The notes: generated by a model from the sequence alone, not told the origin. Positions 1 to 7,665 are shown, numbered from the stretch's first letter. The stretch is 31,355 bases of DNA from an uncultured Eubacteriales bacterium (GCA_910577755.1 CAJTNL010000017.1:1-31355); one strand, 5' to 3'. Numbers and translations: made by a program.

Positions 1-319
1 GAGGGTTAGACAAAGTCTGGCGGTACTTGTCAGCGCAGTATGGATTTCCAATTCCGTACCTGTAGGCTTTGAGAGTTACCGTTACTATGATACAACCGCT
101 ATGTATAAGCCTGATTGTAAGTTTGCACAAGTATTCAAAGTAAGTCGTGAATACTTGTCTTGGCTTATAATTTGTCAAGGTACAAAGTTAGTAAAACAAA
201 AGTCCGTACTCCTTAACCATAAAGAAAGTACAGACTTGATAATGTATCCTAAATGTGATAAACTCACACAATAGGCATTCATCAGTCATAGAAGTAGTAC
301 TGTACTTTCTATGGCGCAA

Positions 320-372
320 GCCTTGTTTTGAATTGGTCGTTCAAAGCAGGGCTATAAGTGTTTATTTTTTAT
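320..372 (+). terminator. Terminator-like hairpin with U-rich tail
   Basis: A 13-bp stem pairs 320-332 with 340-352, with two G·U pairs and a 7-nt loop. A T-rich stretch begins at about 359. It could end transcription coming from the left edge. The T tract starts a few bases beyond the stem, so this is not a textbook intrinsic terminator. Confidence 0.45.
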
Positions 373-432
373 TTGTTGGTATATAATGATATTAACCAAA
401 AAGTAGTTATGGTTTATGTAATCACAAAAGCG

Positions 433-470
433 AAACCATCGGGGAGGGAAACTCCAGTGGTTTCTTTTTT
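433..470 (+). terminator. Rho-independent terminator
   Basis: AAACCA (433-438) pairs with TGGTTT (458-463), and an inner GGAG/CTCC stem encloses a short purine loop. CTTTTTT follows directly. This is a good intrinsic terminator for the plus strand, although no clear gene precedes it in the window. Confidence 0.65.
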
Positions 471-841
471 ATTATATTTTAAAAGGACTTCAATATGTGG
501 GAAGAGCGGCATCGTTCAGGAACATACTGTTAAACTCCTTGCGGTAAGCGTTGCGAGCATTTTTTGTAAAGGAATCATACCTGACTTTCAAATTTTGTTT
601 ATGGTTAAAGACGGTAAGTTTACAGCGTAGGTCAAGACCGATCACCGACGATGAGGCTGTAGGCATTAAAGGGGACAGTAGAAAATATATGCCTACCGAT
701 AAATCAAGGGCAATACCAAAAAAATTAATTGCCGCATGGTAAGGATGCAAAATATATTTTTGTTATAATCTCTGATTACCTTATTGATTTTTACGTTCAA
801 TGATAATATTTTTTAATAAGGCGTGTGTTCTATAGTCATAA

Positions 842-877
842 AAAAAGAGATTATCCTTTTAGATAATCTCTTTTTTT
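842..877. terminator. Bidirectional terminator downstream of GG-peptide 1
   Basis: A perfect 14-bp stem pairs 842-855 with 862-875 around a 6-nt loop, with A and T runs at its outer ends, so it can work in both directions. On the minus strand it lies about 110 nt after the stop of the first double-glycine peptide gene. A second small perfect hairpin (882-889 with 893-900) sits just upstream of it on that transcript. Confidence 0.8.
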
Positions 878-988
878 ATGCTGGTTTTAATGTAAAACCA
901 ATATCGGTGCTTTTGCCTATTCCATCTTTGTAAAATAGAATAGCCTTTACTTAGAGTAATTTGTTCAAAATGCTCAGCAAAGTTAAAT

Positions 989-1126
989 TTATTTTGTTTT
1001 TTGAGCAACGCTACCTGTGATTGCTGCTCCTGAAATAAAAATAGTACCCAATGTAAATAATAAACCAATGACACCGCCGTTTGCATGAACCATTTGTTGT
1101 TCTGTCATTTTATTAAAGTTTTTCAT
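989..1126 (-). CDS. Double-glycine leader peptide 1 (45 aa)
   Basis: This gene encodes 45 residues, starting MKNFNKMTEQQMVHANGG. A leader ending in Gly17-Gly18 is the hallmark of peptides cut and exported by C39-peptidase ABC transporters, namely class II bacteriocins and ComC/Blp-type signals. The predicted mature part is 27 residues, hydrophobic and Gly/Ala/Ile-rich (GLLFTLGTIFISGAAITG), with a basic end QKTK, so it could span or disturb a membrane. The start is fixed by an AGGAGAGA ribosome binding site a few bases upstream and by near-identity of the first 12 residues to the two paralogues at 1779-1907 and 2481-2621. A promoter lies at 1181-1209. No transporter or immunity gene is visible nearby. 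Whether it is a bacteriocin, a pheromone or another secreted peptide cannot be decided from sequence. Confidence 0.8.
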   Translation of the reverse strand: MKNFNKMTEQQMVHANGGVIGLLFTLGTIFISGAAITGSVAQKTK

Positions 1127-1778
1127 TTTTCTTCTCTCCTCTTATTAGTTAATATTTTATGTATGTATTTACATATTTCAATTATAAATTACTGAAAGAT
1201 AAATTGCAATACTTTTTTAAAATAATCCTATTTTTTAACTAATATTTGTCAAAGATTATATAGTTGTCTGTTTTTTTTTGGATATTATGGACGTATAATT
1301 AACAGGCAATAAATAACCGCCACCCTGTTTGAGTGACGATTGAAAATTTTGGTTATTTTGGTTATTATATTTATGAATGAGCCAACTGTAATGCTCTGCG
1401 CAATCTGTCATATAGCTCTGCATAGATGATATCATTCATAATTTGAAAGAAAGAGAAAATAATACAGGTAAGTACAATAATACAGACTTTCAGACAAACT
1501 GAAGCAAAGCCGGAGGTAAACCGGATGTTAGTTCTTTGTGTCGGTTTTCCTGCCAAAGTGAATTTTACATGGAAAAGTTATTTAAACTTTTTGAAAAGTT
1601 TTAAGCTTTTGACTAGATAGAGGAGATTATATAATAATTTATCATTGTAATATACTATAAACTGTTTTAGGTAAAAAGATTAAGATGAGATATGCTTAAT
1701 GATTATCAATATTAATAGAGATCATCTGGTTTTTAATCTTTGTGTAAGGTATGCTAAGACTTTTTAACCGGACTACTA
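1127..1778. other. Intergenic stretch between GG-peptides 1 and 2
   Basis: Apart from the promoter at 1181-1209, no gene is supported in this 650-bp stretch. The segment 1371-1556 is visibly richer in G+C than its surroundings and is open on the minus strand for 61 codons, including a hydrophobic stretch. It lacks a ribosome binding site and resembles nothing I know. It may be a remnant of an older gene. Confidence 0.4.
1181..1209 (-). promoter_or_regulatory. Sigma-A-type promoter for GG-peptide 1
   Basis: On the minus strand TTGCAA (1204-1209) and TATAAT (1181-1186) are separated by exactly 17 bp. They lie about 55 nt upstream of the start codon at 1126. This gives the gene its own promoter and terminator, so it is a single-gene transcript. 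Confidence 0.6.
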
Positions 1779-1907
1779 CTATTTTTTAGCAGCTATTGCT
1801 ATTAGAGTTCCAGTGAGCAATGTTCCTCCTATAAGTAGTAAAACTCCTGTTACGCCACCTTCTACTTTAACCATTTGTTTTTCTGTCATTCTATTAAAGT
1901 TTTTCAT
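1779..1907 (-). CDS. Double-glycine leader peptide 2 (42 aa)
   Basis: This is the second member of the family. It has 42 residues and starts MKNFNRMTEKQMVKVEGG. Compared with peptide 1 the leader differs at positions 6, 10 and 13-16, and the Gly17-Gly18 processing site is kept. The 24-residue mature part is very hydrophobic (GVLLLIGGTLLTGTLIAIAA) and ends in two lysines, giving one membrane-spanning length. A strong AGGAGG ribosome binding site precedes the ATG by about 8 nt. The leader is conserved while the mature part has diverged, as expected when one exporter serves several cargo peptides. No clear terminator or promoter could be assigned. Function (bacteriocin subunit or signal) is inferred only from leader architecture. 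Confidence 0.8.
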   Translation of the reverse strand: MKNFNRMTEKQMVKVEGGVTGVLLLIGGTLLTGTLIAIAAKK

Positions 1908-2480
1908 TTTTACTATCCTCCTTTTTAAAAATATTATAAATAAATTATAGGTACCTATATACTATATTTTATAATATTTTCCATTTTATTTCAATAGTAT
2001 TTACAATTTTAATTCATAATCGTTTTGAGATAGTCTACCTTTGAAACAAAAGTTTACATTTTATTTTCATAAAGAAAGTATAGTTTTATAAGATTATACT
2101 AATATATTTGTATCATAACTTATAATATAGCAAAATATATTCAACTACCATGAAATGGTTAATACAGAAGTCTTTGGTTAAATTGGCTGATTTTTGAGAA
2201 AATGTATTTACTTTATGTAATCACAATTTTTATATTGCCTATTATGATAGCATACAATTATTATTGATCAATAAAAATCCATTCAATACTGTCTGGTAAG
2301 TTTCATGTTCAAATAGGAAAAAAGGAGCAGTAAAAAATTTAGCTTTATGGGATAAATCATTAATATTAGTAAAACTAGATTTTGAATTAAGTCGATTACA
2401 TTTTATTAATATAAATTTAAACTTATTATAAAATAAAAAAATCATAAGCAAATTTTTGCTTATGATTTTTTTTAATTTGT
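1908..2480. other. AT-rich stretch between GG-peptides 2 and 3
   Basis: No intact gene is supported. It holds the ribosome binding site of peptide 2 (about 1914-1921) and the terminator of peptide 3 (2435-2473). A plus-strand frame from an ATG at 2150 to a TAA at 2429-2431 is interrupted by only two stops (2195 and 2297) over 94 codons. This may be a decayed gene; see the findings. Confidence 0.4.
2435..2473. terminator. Bidirectional terminator just after GG-peptide 3
   Basis: An AT-rich perfect stem has TCATAAGCAAA on one side and TTTGCTTATGA on the other. Flanking A and T runs make it competent on both strands. On the minus strand it begins about 10 nt after the peptide 3 stop at 2481, so that gene is terminated on its own. 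Confidence 0.8.
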
Positions 2481-2621
2481 TTATTTCGATGTAGCAATGC
2501 CAACTCCAACAGCAGGTATTGCCATAGTGAGTACAGCTCCAACCATAGTAAGAATTGAACCTATGATACCACCGTTTACTTGGCTCATCTGTTTCTCCGT
2601 CAATTGATTAAAGTTTTTCAT
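2481..2621 (-). CDS. Double-glycine leader peptide 3 (46 aa)
   Basis: This is the third paralogue, 46 residues, starting MKNFNQLTEKQMSQVNGG. The leader again ends in Gly17-Gly18. The 28-residue mature part (IIGSILTMVGAVLTMAIPAVGVGIATSK) is hydrophobic with regularly spaced glycines and one proline, and has a single lysine at the end. The ribosome binding site AGGAGGTGA lies about 6 nt before the ATG, and a strong terminator follows immediately. The three mature peptides share size, hydrophobicity and a basic tail but little sequence identity, so they may be different effectors or partners of a multi-peptide bacteriocin. Export would need a C39-type transporter, which is not in this window. 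Confidence 0.8.
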   Translation of the reverse strand: MKNFNQLTEKQMSQVNGGIIGSILTMVGAVLTMAIPAVGVGIATSK

Positions 2622-2923
2622 TTTATTCACCTCCTTATATTCTACGATTATTATAAACTATAATATTAAAATAATCAATTATAATTTAATAATAATTATT
2701 AAATTTATAATTTTATTATAATTAAACTATATTTTTACAAGAGTTTTTAGTAATATAGTAAAATATTATAATAAAATTGCCCTTTGTTCTGCTAAACAAA
2801 GGGTTATTATGGTTATTTTTAATTAATAGATAATAAAAAACAAAGAGCAATATTTTATAAAATACTGCTCTTTGTTTAATTTTTTGTTAGTTTATAATAT
2901 ATGAATGTTTATTTTGTATATAT
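2622..2923. other. Very AT-rich intergenic stretch before cstA terminator
   Basis: No gene is present. 2640-2760 is almost pure A/T with many TATAAT-like words, so the promoter of peptide 3 (minus strand) cannot be placed uniquely. A hairpin CCCTTTGTT/AACAAAGGG (2780-2788 with 2795-2803) and the stronger hairpin at 2838-2877 follow. Both lie downstream of cstA on its strand. Confidence 0.5.
2838..2886. terminator. Terminator downstream of cstA
   Basis: A long imperfect stem pairs AAACAAAGAGCA with TGCTCTTTGTTT (outer ends near 2838 and 2877). It is flanked by A and T runs and works on both strands. On the minus strand it starts about 40 nt past the cstA stop. A second weaker hairpin further on (2780-2803) carries the same CTTTGTT word and may act as a backup. 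Confidence 0.75.
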
Positions 2924-4429
2924 TTATTGTTTTTGAGTGACATTACTTTTTTGTAATTCTTTTTCCTCTATAGAATCTATAATGATTCCGTCTAAGCGTT
3001 TTTTCCTTTTTCCATGCCAGATAGTCGCTGCGATAAACACTACGGTTAAGACACCTGAGATGATATAAGAAATAGTCCAAGATAAATTAAATCCTATTTT
3101 GGCATTCAGAATAAAACTAGTTACAACAAACATATAAAAAGATCCAGGAATCAATGCCATTAAATATGGCTTTGACTTTCGAATCATGTATACAGTAATG
3201 ATAGCGAATGTGAATACGGCAATTGTCTGGTTTGCAAAAGCGAAATATCGCCATAATATATTGAAACCATCAGTGCTTAGTTTTGCCCACAGGAGAACAC
3301 CGAATGCCACTAGAAAGATTCCTGTAGAAAGAATTAGCCTATTTTTTAACTTTTTCTGATCTAGCTTAAAGGTTTCAGCAATCATTAGGCGAATTGCACG
3401 CAGAGCTGTGTCGCCAGAACTAATGGGGAGTACAATGACCCCCAGAATTGCAATGATGCCACCAACACTTCCTAATAAATCACGGGAGATTGCACCAACC
3501 ATGGACGTTGCGTCTTGGCTCACTGTATTAGGGAATAAGTTATGAATACCCATTGTAGCGGCTGCCCAACACATGGCAATAAAGCCCTCGACAACCATCA
3601 TGCCAAAGAATATAGTAGAACCTTGTTTCTCAGTTTTAGTTGTGCGGGAGATCATTGTTACCTGTGACGAGTGAAAACCAGAAACGATGCCGCATGCAAC
3701 AGTAACAAAAAAGACTGGTATGAATTTAAGCGTTTCGTTTGGATGAACACCAAATACACCTGTTTCCCACACTTCGTTGAGCTGATATCCTTTGAAGAAA
3801 ATTCCAAAGAAAATTCCAATGGCACTTAGTAAAAGAATAATGCCAAAAATAGGATATATTTTACCAATAATTTTATCAATAGGTAAACATGTGGCCAAAA
3901 GATAGTATAGAAAGATAAATGCGTAAACTACCCAAATTATAATATTAGAGGCGCTCGTATCACTGTTCAGCACTTGTCCTACAAAAATATCTCCCGGTGT
4001 TTGTATAAACACTACTCCCACTAAAAGCATTAACAGAACCACAAAAACTAAATAAATTTTTGATACAATTGTACCTAAAAATTTTTTCACCATTTCCGGC
4101 ATTTGAATGCCGCCGTTACGCATAGAAATCATACCGCACCAATAGTCGTGAAGAGCTCCTCCTAAAACGCACCCAATTGGAATAGTTAAAAATGCAATTG
4201 GGCCAAATAAAATACCCTGGATAGGTCCAAGAATAGGCCCAGTTCCAGCTATATTCAGTAAATGAATCAGTGAATTTCTCCATTTACCCATTGGTACGTA
4301 ATCAAGTCCATCATTTTTGGAAATTGCTGGTGTAGGCTGTAAGCTGGGGCTAAAAATCTTTTCATTAAGCTTACTATATAAAAACCCGCCAACAATTAGT
4401 ATCGCCAGACCAATAAAGAATGTAATCAT
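2924..4429 (-). CDS. cstA: CstA-family carbon starvation transporter
   Basis: This is a 501-aa integral membrane protein of the carbon starvation CstA family, known in enterobacteria as peptide and pyruvate importers. Family signatures seen are the N-terminal hydrophobic segment, the conserved block HLLNIAGTGPILGPIQGILFG (about residues 56-76), a GGALHDYWCGMISMRNGG loop (about 90-107), and a SGFHSSQ motif near residue 250. At least a dozen hydrophobic segments follow. The length matches the short Gram-positive form rather than the roughly 700-aa E. coli CstA. The start is supported by a purine-rich AGGGGG/AAAGGA region directly upstream. It is a single-gene unit with its own terminator. The substrate (pyruvate, peptides or amino acids) cannot be decided from sequence. 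Confidence 0.9.
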   Translation of the reverse strand: MITFFIGLAILIVGGFLYSKLNEKIFSPSLQPTPAISKNDGLDYVPMGKWRNSLIHLLNIAGTGPILGPIQGILFGPIAFLTIPIGCVLGGALHDYWCGMISMRNGGIQMPEMVKKFLGTIVSKIYLVFVVLLMLLVGVVFIQTPGDIFVGQVLNSDTSASNIIIWVVYAFIFLYYLLATCLPIDKIIGKIYPIFGIILLLSAIGIFFGIFFKGYQLNEVWETGVFGVHPNETLKFIPVFFVTVACGIVSGFHSSQVTMISRTTKTEKQGSTIFFGMMVVEGFIAMCWAAATMGIHNLFPNTVSQDATSMVGAISRDLLGSVGGIIAILGVIVLPISSGDTALRAIRLMIAETFKLDQKKLKNRLILSTGIFLVAFGVLLWAKLSTDGFNILWRYFAFANQTIAVFTFAIITVYMIRKSKPYLMALIPGSFYMFVVTSFILNAKIGFNLSWTISYIISGVLTVVFIAATIWHGKRKKRLDGIIIDSIEEKELQKSNVTQKQ

Positions 4430-5021
4430 TCCTTTAATTCCCCCTTATTTAATTTGCAATATATAGGCTTTAACAGCCTCTATAGAATATAATGCTTTTA
4501 TTAGCATATACTAAATATTATTATATTTCAAGATTTTTTTTGTATAAGTTTTATACAAAATTTATTTTTTATATATTATATGCATTTTATTAAAATAATC
4601 AATAACAATATTTATAAGTTTTTACTTAGACTTCTAGTATTGAAAACAGAAAAAAGATATGTTAAATATTTTTTAGCATTTCATATTCGCAATTTGTTTT
4701 TGATTGTTTGAATACTACTTATAGCTTTAAATAATTGTAAAATAAAATTTTTGTGTTCGTTATAGCATAGTGATAAAGTCTTTTGGCTTTTTATTCGCAA
4801 AACTGACTATTGATAAGATTATTTTTTGCATTGGAATATGATAAAATTTGTTTGTTATATTTTTACCCAAATAAGAAATTTTTATATCAATAAAAGTTAA
4901 CAAAAAGTATGATTTAGTATTTGCCTTTTATTACGCCTATTATAATACAATGTTGAATTCTTCAAATGGTTATGTTACACTGAGATACATTGATAGATGG
5001 AATTATGGAGGAGGCATTATT
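4430..5021. other. Divergent AT-rich intergenic region
   Basis: This 590-bp region separates the divergent cstA and Cys-rich genes. It is strongly A/T-rich with no supported gene. For the plus-strand gene a TATAAT lies at 4941-4946, but no good -35 box at the right distance is visible. A weak TTGAAA-17-TATGCT pair on the minus strand, near 4500-4530, could drive cstA. No riboswitch was recognised. Confidence 0.45.
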
Positions 5022-5306
5022 ATGGCTATTAAACAAGTGACGCTTTCACAGGATATGGAACAGGAAATTGGTAGATACAACGATAAAGACGGTTGGGTAA
5101 GATTGTATTTAAACACAGATAATGGTTATATTTGGGCTGAAGATACCGATGATTGTCCAAAGGCAAACCATATCACATATGATACCAATAAAAATATTGT
5201 TGTGGTATTTGAAAAGGGAAAAGAAGGTGGCTGCGAATGCTGCGGTTGTACTATTACAACACAAGAAGTTATAACCAAATGTAATGATATTTTGGCTTCT
5301 TTATAA
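5022..5306 (+). CDS. Small Cys-rich acidic protein, unknown function
   Basis: This gene encodes 94 aa. An in-frame ATG at 4950 exists, but the start at 5022 is preferred because GGAGGAGG lies about 8 nt before it. The protein is acidic, has no signal peptide and no membrane segment, and carries a compact CxCCxC cluster (Cys71, 73, 74, 76), plus Cys45, His50 and Cys87. Such clusters often bind a metal or form disulfides. The segment before it (residues 15-65) looks like a small beta-rich domain (GWVRLYLNTDNGYIWAE). It is expressed alone, followed by the hairpin at 5312-5346. I do not recognise the family. A metal-binding or maturation role is only a guess. Confidence 0.75.
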   Translation: MAIKQVTLSQDMEQEIGRYNDKDGWVRLYLNTDNGYIWAEDTDDCPKANHITYDTNKNIVVVFEKGKEGGCECCGCTITTQEVITKCNDILASL

Positions 5307-5311
5307 ATACG

Positions 5312-5346
5312 AAAAAAGGACGTGCAAACAGCACGCCCCTTTTTAT
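5312..5346. terminator. Shared bidirectional terminator
   Basis: CGTGC (5321-5325) pairs with GCACG (5331-5335) around AAACA. The outer AAAAAAGG arm and the CC-plus-T run allow termination on both strands. It lies between the convergent Cys-rich gene and the dockerin gene and probably serves both. Confidence 0.75.
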
Positions 5347-5388
5347 TTTTACAGCAGAATAACCGTTGAATAACAATTTTTGTGCATA

Positions 5389-6975
5389 TTACTTTTCAGA
5401 TGCGATTTGTTGTTTTAGGAGTAATAAATCACTAGTATCTATTAAATCATCGTTGTTTAAATCGCTGGCTAAAAGTCCGGCTGTTGTCAGTGATTCTGAT
5501 TTGTTTAAATAATTGTACAACAGCAACACGTCTCTGGAATTTACAGTGCCCGTTCCGTTTAAATCGCCTTTTACAATGATTGTCAGTTGGTCTGTAATTA
5601 CATTATTTATTTGAAGTGAAACGGTGTATCCGGTACCTAAATTTCCGCTGCTAATGGTGGTGCCGCTTAAATTTTTTACAATAATTGTGTCTTTTGTTGA
5701 ATTTAGATTATTACGCAACACCGCAAAGGTGGTGGTTGGAGGTAGTACGATTGTATTATTGCTGCGGTCAATAGAAAATCTATCGCTGGTTAATTGATTT
5801 GGGATGATGTCGGGCTCTATATCAGAGTTTACATTGGAAGATATGGATTCATCCGGTTTTGAAAGATTATCACTATTATCCTGATCTTCTTGGGGAATAC
5901 TGGAGGCTGGTAAGGAAGAGGTTATAGTACTGCTAGGTGGAGAATTGTTTACGTTTTTAAGCTCTGTAAGCGTAACAAAATAAAAAGAGTCTTGTTGTTT
6001 TAATATCATGCCCACTTCATTTTGGTTAGCAGATATAGCGATACATTCGCCCGTTAATGTATAACTGTCCAGTACAGAGTTGTTCAAAGAAATTACATCT
6101 AATCTGGCGCTTTTATCAGGCACGCACAGAATAGAATCATCTGACAGCATACAGGCATCGGTATAGACAGTATCATTAAGTAGAGAAAACAAAGAGACGT
6201 TATCCGTGTGGATACGGTACAATTGTTGATTTTTATCTAATAACACACCATTGGATAATGTACGGTTTGGTAGTGATGGATAATGTTGGACTGATGCTCC
6301 CTTGAAAAATTGATAAGGCAGCCCTTGACCTGCATCGGCAATATAAAAATCATTGGAATGATCAGGCTCTATGTATAAGCGGTCGTTTGGAGAGGTGCAT
6401 AATGCCCCTAGTGCAAAGTCAAAGGTTTTTAACGGTATTGCAGTTGATATGCCGCTTTCAGATATATGAGGATAAGCAAGCAGGGATTGTTCGTTCCAAT
6501 AGTCAATGCCGTAAATAGTCCCGTTTTGAGTGACGGTGAATGTCTTGAGTGCGGCGTCTAATGTGGAGATTTGATAATTTATTAAGCTTGTTTCCGCCAA
6601 ATTATAGTATACTAGCGTGGATTTGTCATAGTCTGCTGTTTGGTCATCCAGTAACAGGTAGAGGTAGTCGGCTGAAGTACACACAGTGCGATAGTTGGCA
6701 TCAAAGTTGTGCTTCTGTAGTATATTTCCATGGTTATCAAGCAGTATAATATGCGTTTGACTGTCGTAGTTTTGTATCAAGAAATATCCGCCGTTTTGAT
6801 TGGGAAGCAGTTGTATTGAGGAACCGACGGAAAGATTTAGCTTTGTTCCTAATGGCATATTTGCTGATACGCCAATCAGTGATGCGCCGCATAATATAGA
6901 AGTTATAGAAAGTACTAATACTGCGAGCATGAAATAAAATTTTTTTGTTGGTTTTATTCGTGTTGTATGTATCAT
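5389..6975 (-). CDS. Secreted protein with C-terminal type I dockerin
   Basis: The start at 6975 (528 aa) is preferred over the in-frame ATG at 6984, because the AAAGGA ribosome binding site overlaps that upstream ATG and lies 8 nt before 6975. A hydrophobic segment at residues 15-35 is a signal peptide or anchor. Residues about 40-335 have recurring short beta-strand patterns (GGYFLIQNYD, LYLLLDD, GTIYGIDY), resembling a beta-propeller. A Ser/Pro/Asp-rich linker covers about 342-395. Then come a module of about 65 residues of the kind found before dockerins in clostridial surface proteins, and a type I dockerin (about 468-526). The dockerin has two calcium loops, DLNGTGTVNSRD and DLNNDDLIDTSD, each followed by a Leu-rich helix. 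By family knowledge it should dock to a cohesin, but no clear cohesin protein is in the window. The enzymatic or binding role of the N-terminal part is unknown. Confidence 0.8.
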   Translation of the reverse strand: MIHTTRIKPTKKFYFMLAVLVLSITSILCGASLIGVSANMPLGTKLNLSVGSSIQLLPNQNGGYFLIQNYDSQTHIILLDNHGNILQKHNFDANYRTVCTSADYLYLLLDDQTADYDKSTLVYYNLAETSLINYQISTLDAALKTFTVTQNGTIYGIDYWNEQSLLAYPHISESGISTAIPLKTFDFALGALCTSPNDRLYIEPDHSNDFYIADAGQGLPYQFFKGASVQHYPSLPNRTLSNGVLLDKNQQLYRIHTDNVSLFSLLNDTVYTDACMLSDDSILCVPDKSARLDVISLNNSVLDSYTLTGECIAISANQNEVGMILKQQDSFYFVTLTELKNVNNSPPSSTITSSLPASSIPQEDQDNSDNLSKPDESISSNVNSDIEPDIIPNQLTSDRFSIDRSNNTIVLPPTTTFAVLRNNLNSTKDTIIVKNLSGTTISSGNLGTGYTVSLQINNVITDQLTIIVKGDLNGTGTVNSRDVLLLYNYLNKSESLTTAGLLASDLNNDDLIDTSDLLLLKQQIASEK

Positions 6976-7419
6976 TGTGATCATCCTTTACAATAAAGAG
7001 AGATTTACAACATTTGCTAATTATATATAAGCAGATTATAGAATTAGCAGATAGAAATTGTGAAAATTTTTCATCTTTTATGGTTTGCATAGGTATTCTA
7101 CTATTATTCAAACCTATTAAAAATAGACATAATACATCAATTCTCAGTAAATGGTCTATATTATACGATGGATTTTGTACATATTATTTAAAGTTTTCAA
7201 ACGAATTTCAACAAATTGAATGTTGGTTTGGCTTGATAATGATTAAAATCACAATATATATATTCTTTATAGAAAAAGAAAGCATATATAGACAAAAATG
7301 AATTTCTACATACTTTTTGTAAAATTTTGTTTGTATTTTGTTGCAAAATTGCGTATTATATTAGTGAAGATATTTCACGAACTTTCTCTAATAATGGGTT
7401 AAGAAAACAGGAGAAACTT
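6976..7419. other. Divergent promoter region
   Basis: This is a 440-bp AT-rich region between the divergent dockerin and DUF6514-like genes. On the minus strand TTCACA (7059-7064) and TATAAT (7035-7040), with an 18-bp spacer, could drive the dockerin gene. On the plus strand TTGTAT (7331-7336) and TATTAT (7354-7359), with a 17-bp spacer, could drive the small gene. Open frames inside the region have no ribosome binding site and are not believed. Confidence 0.45.
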
Positions 7420-7665
7420 ATGGAAAAAATGGTGGGTAAGGTTATCAATATTCATAATTCGACCGTTTTAAAATACTACTTAACAGGAAGCAGAAGAGAT
7501 GGCTATTCGGTATCAATTATACAGAAAAATGGAACTGAACAATTATATGCAAAATGTGAGAATATTACTAGAAGTGCAATACGAGCGAATGATTTATTCC
7601 GAAAGCTGTCTAGGGGTATGGTATTCCCCGAACAGCTGCCGGAAATTGTAGCGGATCAAATTTAG
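7420..7665 (+). CDS. DUF6514-like small protein
   Basis: This gene encodes 81 aa. The ATG at 7420 is chosen because AGGAG lies 6 nt upstream; the longer in-frame start at 7327 has none. The layout fits the small clostridial DUF6514 proteins: an initial strand, YYLTGSRRDGYSVSIIQ, an acidic/aromatic strand, then a helix NDLFRKLSRGMVFPEQLPEIV ending near the C terminus. It has no signal peptide and no membrane segment, so it is cytoplasmic. The function of this family is not known to me. It has its own strong terminator (7715-7758), so it is transcriptionally separate from the phosphate operon that follows. The family assignment is from memory of the pattern. Confidence 0.65.
   Translation: MEKMVGKVINIHNSTVLKYYLTGSRRDGYSVSIIQKNGTEQLYAKCENITRSAIRANDLFRKLSRGMVFPEQLPEIVADQI

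Larger units (their letters stand above)
1..988. other. Left-edge region with no confident gene
   Basis: I recognise no gene here. Plus frame 2 is open from the left edge to a TAG at 272-274 (about 90 codons) and could be the 3' end of a gene cut by the window, but its translation resembles nothing I know. Plus frame 3 is open only to a TAG at 63-65. Between 490 and 750 both strands have open frames of 60-90 codons without convincing ribosome binding sites. Three hairpins (320-352, 433-463 and 842-875) suggest transcript ends. A degraded mobile element or old gene remnants would fit, but nothing proves it. Confidence 0.4.

Noticed and set aside
358..630. 90-codon plus frame
   Set aside because: It runs straight through a strong terminator hairpin (433-470) and begins directly after another hairpin, with no ribosome binding site.
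490..750. 86-codon minus-strand frame and overlapping 63-codon plus-strand frame
   Set aside because: Neither has a ribosome binding site, and neither translation resembles a known protein. Transposase similarity was considered, but the catalytic motifs could not be found.
859..1086. 75-codon minus frame over GG-peptide 1
   Set aside because: It is a different frame of the same strand as the GG-peptide, which has a good ribosome binding site and paralogues. This frame continues into the terminator.
2242..2451. 69-codon minus frame
   Set aside because: Its start lies inside the terminator hairpin of GG-peptide 3, it has no ribosome binding site, and its composition is that of random AT-rich DNA.
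2640..2760. Tandem-looking AT repeats suggesting an origin or iterons
   Set aside because: The words are irregular, with no fixed period and no DnaA-box-like motif. It is simple low-complexity AT sequence.
7014..7301. 95-codon plus frame in the divergent promoter region
   Set aside because: There is no ribosome binding site, the composition is AT-driven, and it overlaps the likely promoter of the dockerin gene.
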